A stretch of 6,494 nt of DNA from Rhodothermia bacterium (GTDB taxonomy: Bacteria; Bacteroidota; Rhodothermia; Rhodothermales; JABDKH01): NCBI GenBank assembly GCA_018679295.1, contig JAHHLP010000341.1:1-6494 (forward strand), in the 5' to 3' direction. The notes beneath the pieces are model-generated. The model saw only the letters and a program-made list of their open reading frames with translations, made no database searches and was not told the origin of the DNA. Below are positions 6,009 through 6,494 of this stretch, in pieces; within the stretch, counting starts at the first letter, position 1; every line of letters begins with the position of its first letter. A program made the translations under genes and the position numbers.

Positions 6009-6494
6009 CGTCAGTCTCTTCTTCGTCTCGTTCGAATCGGGCGCGGACCGTTAGCAGGACCTGACCGGCCAATAATGTAAAAACGCTTCCGACTGCAACC
6101 GTCAGCCATCCGGCAGTTCCCGGATCGGACAGCGACATCGCGCTTGCGATAGCGGGTACTTCGAGAGCGAACACGGTGATCGCGGCGCAGAAGGCTATGG
6201 CAAGCCAGACGTACCGGTTCGACGTCACTTCGTTTCGAAAGACTCCGGACCGCTTGCCGCGCATGTTGAATACGTTCGCGAGCTGCGAGAATACTAACGT
6301 CAGGAACGAGACGGTGATTGCTTTCTCGATCGGATAGCCGAGAGAGTTCATCGCGACAAATAGTGATGCGAGGACTGAAACGGTCATCAGAGCTCCAAGG
6401 AGCGCAATCGTTGTCCATTCTCTACGCCGAAGCACGGGTGTATCGCTTGCCCGCGGCGGTTCCTTCAGCACATTTGCCCGTCCAGGGCTTACCC
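5995..6494 (-). CDS. C-terminal membrane domain of a P-type cation-transporting ATPase, cut by the right edge
   Basis: Only about the last 165 residues are visible; the frame is open to the window edge. The first residues, VSPGRANVLKEPPR, match the loop between membrane helices 6 and 7 of P2-type (SERCA/PMCA/PacL-like) ATPases, where a PPR motif is typical. Four hydrophobic segments follow, as in the Cation_ATPase_C domain: WTTIALLGALMTVSVLASLF (TM7); TVSFLTLVFSQLANVFNMR (TM8), with the recognisable Q-L-x-N-V-F-N-x-R signature; NRYVWLAIAFCAAITVFAL (TM9); and GWLTVAVGSVFTLLAGQVLL (TM10). The protein ends in an acidic tail. A GTG at 6471 could be read as the start of a 158-residue protein, but similarity continues upstream of it without a stop, so it is an internal valine codon. 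The ion carried (Ca2+, Mg2+, Na+/K+ or other) cannot be told, because the ion-binding helices 4-6 lie outside the window. The stop overlaps the Acg-like gene by 14 nt. Confidence 0.85.
   Translation of the reverse strand, partial: VSPGRANVLKEPPRASDTPVLRRREWTTIALLGALMTVSVLASLFVAMNSLGYPIEKAITVSFLTLVFSQLANVFNMRGKRSGVFRNEVTSNRYVWLAIAFCAAITVFALEVPAIASAMSLSDPGTAGWLTVAVGSVFTLLAGQVLLTVRARFERDEEETDDEQI

Noticed and set aside
6011..6418. Minus-strand open frame of 135 codons overlapping the ATPase tail
   Set aside because: It is an alternative frame of the ATPase gene with an arginine-rich translation and no family motif.

Overview
The window is ordinary, densely coded bacterial DNA of moderately high GC. 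It has five complete or edge-truncated protein genes with clear family signatures, plus the start of a sixth that appears frameshifted. I see no RNA gene, insertion sequence, CRISPR array or phage gene. The organism cannot be fixed from this sequence. Several genes lack an obvious Shine-Dalgarno, and the gene set (PGA-like acylase, NSS-type symporter, Acg-family flavoprotein, PMCA-like cation ATPase) would suit an environmental Gram-negative such as a Rhodothermota/Bacteroidota relative, but that is only a guess.

Left block, minus strand, read right to left: a ParA-family ATPase (3358 to 2543), a penicillin-acylase-family Ntn hydrolase (2556 to 127, overlapping parA by 14 nt) and, 13 nt further on, the start of a sodium:neurotransmitter-symporter gene (113 to the left edge). 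The symporter's conserved first membrane helix is split across two reading frames. These three look like one transcription unit. The acylase would release an acyl group and an amine or amino acid outside the cytoplasm, and a sodium symporter could import such a product. The role of the ParA protein there is unclear, because no parB is present.

Middle block, plus strand: a 109-nt divergent intergenic region (3359-3467), then maf (nucleotide pyrophosphatase) and a class I glutamine amidotransferase joined by a 4-nt ATGA overlap. The intergenic region holds an inverted repeat and weak promoter-like elements for both directions.

Right block, minus strand, convergent with the middle block: the C-terminal membrane domain of a P-type cation ATPase enters from the right edge (6494 to 5995). 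It overlaps by 14 nt an Acg-family nitroreductase-like flavoprotein gene (6008 to 4962). The 124-nt convergent gap (4838-4961) has no recognisable intrinsic terminator.

I found no clearly unprecedented system. The points most worth a second look are the frameshifted symporter start, the ParA protein with an altered Walker B region coupled to an exported acylase, and the ATPase-Acg pair, which recalls the ctpF and acg genes of the mycobacterial dormancy regulon.
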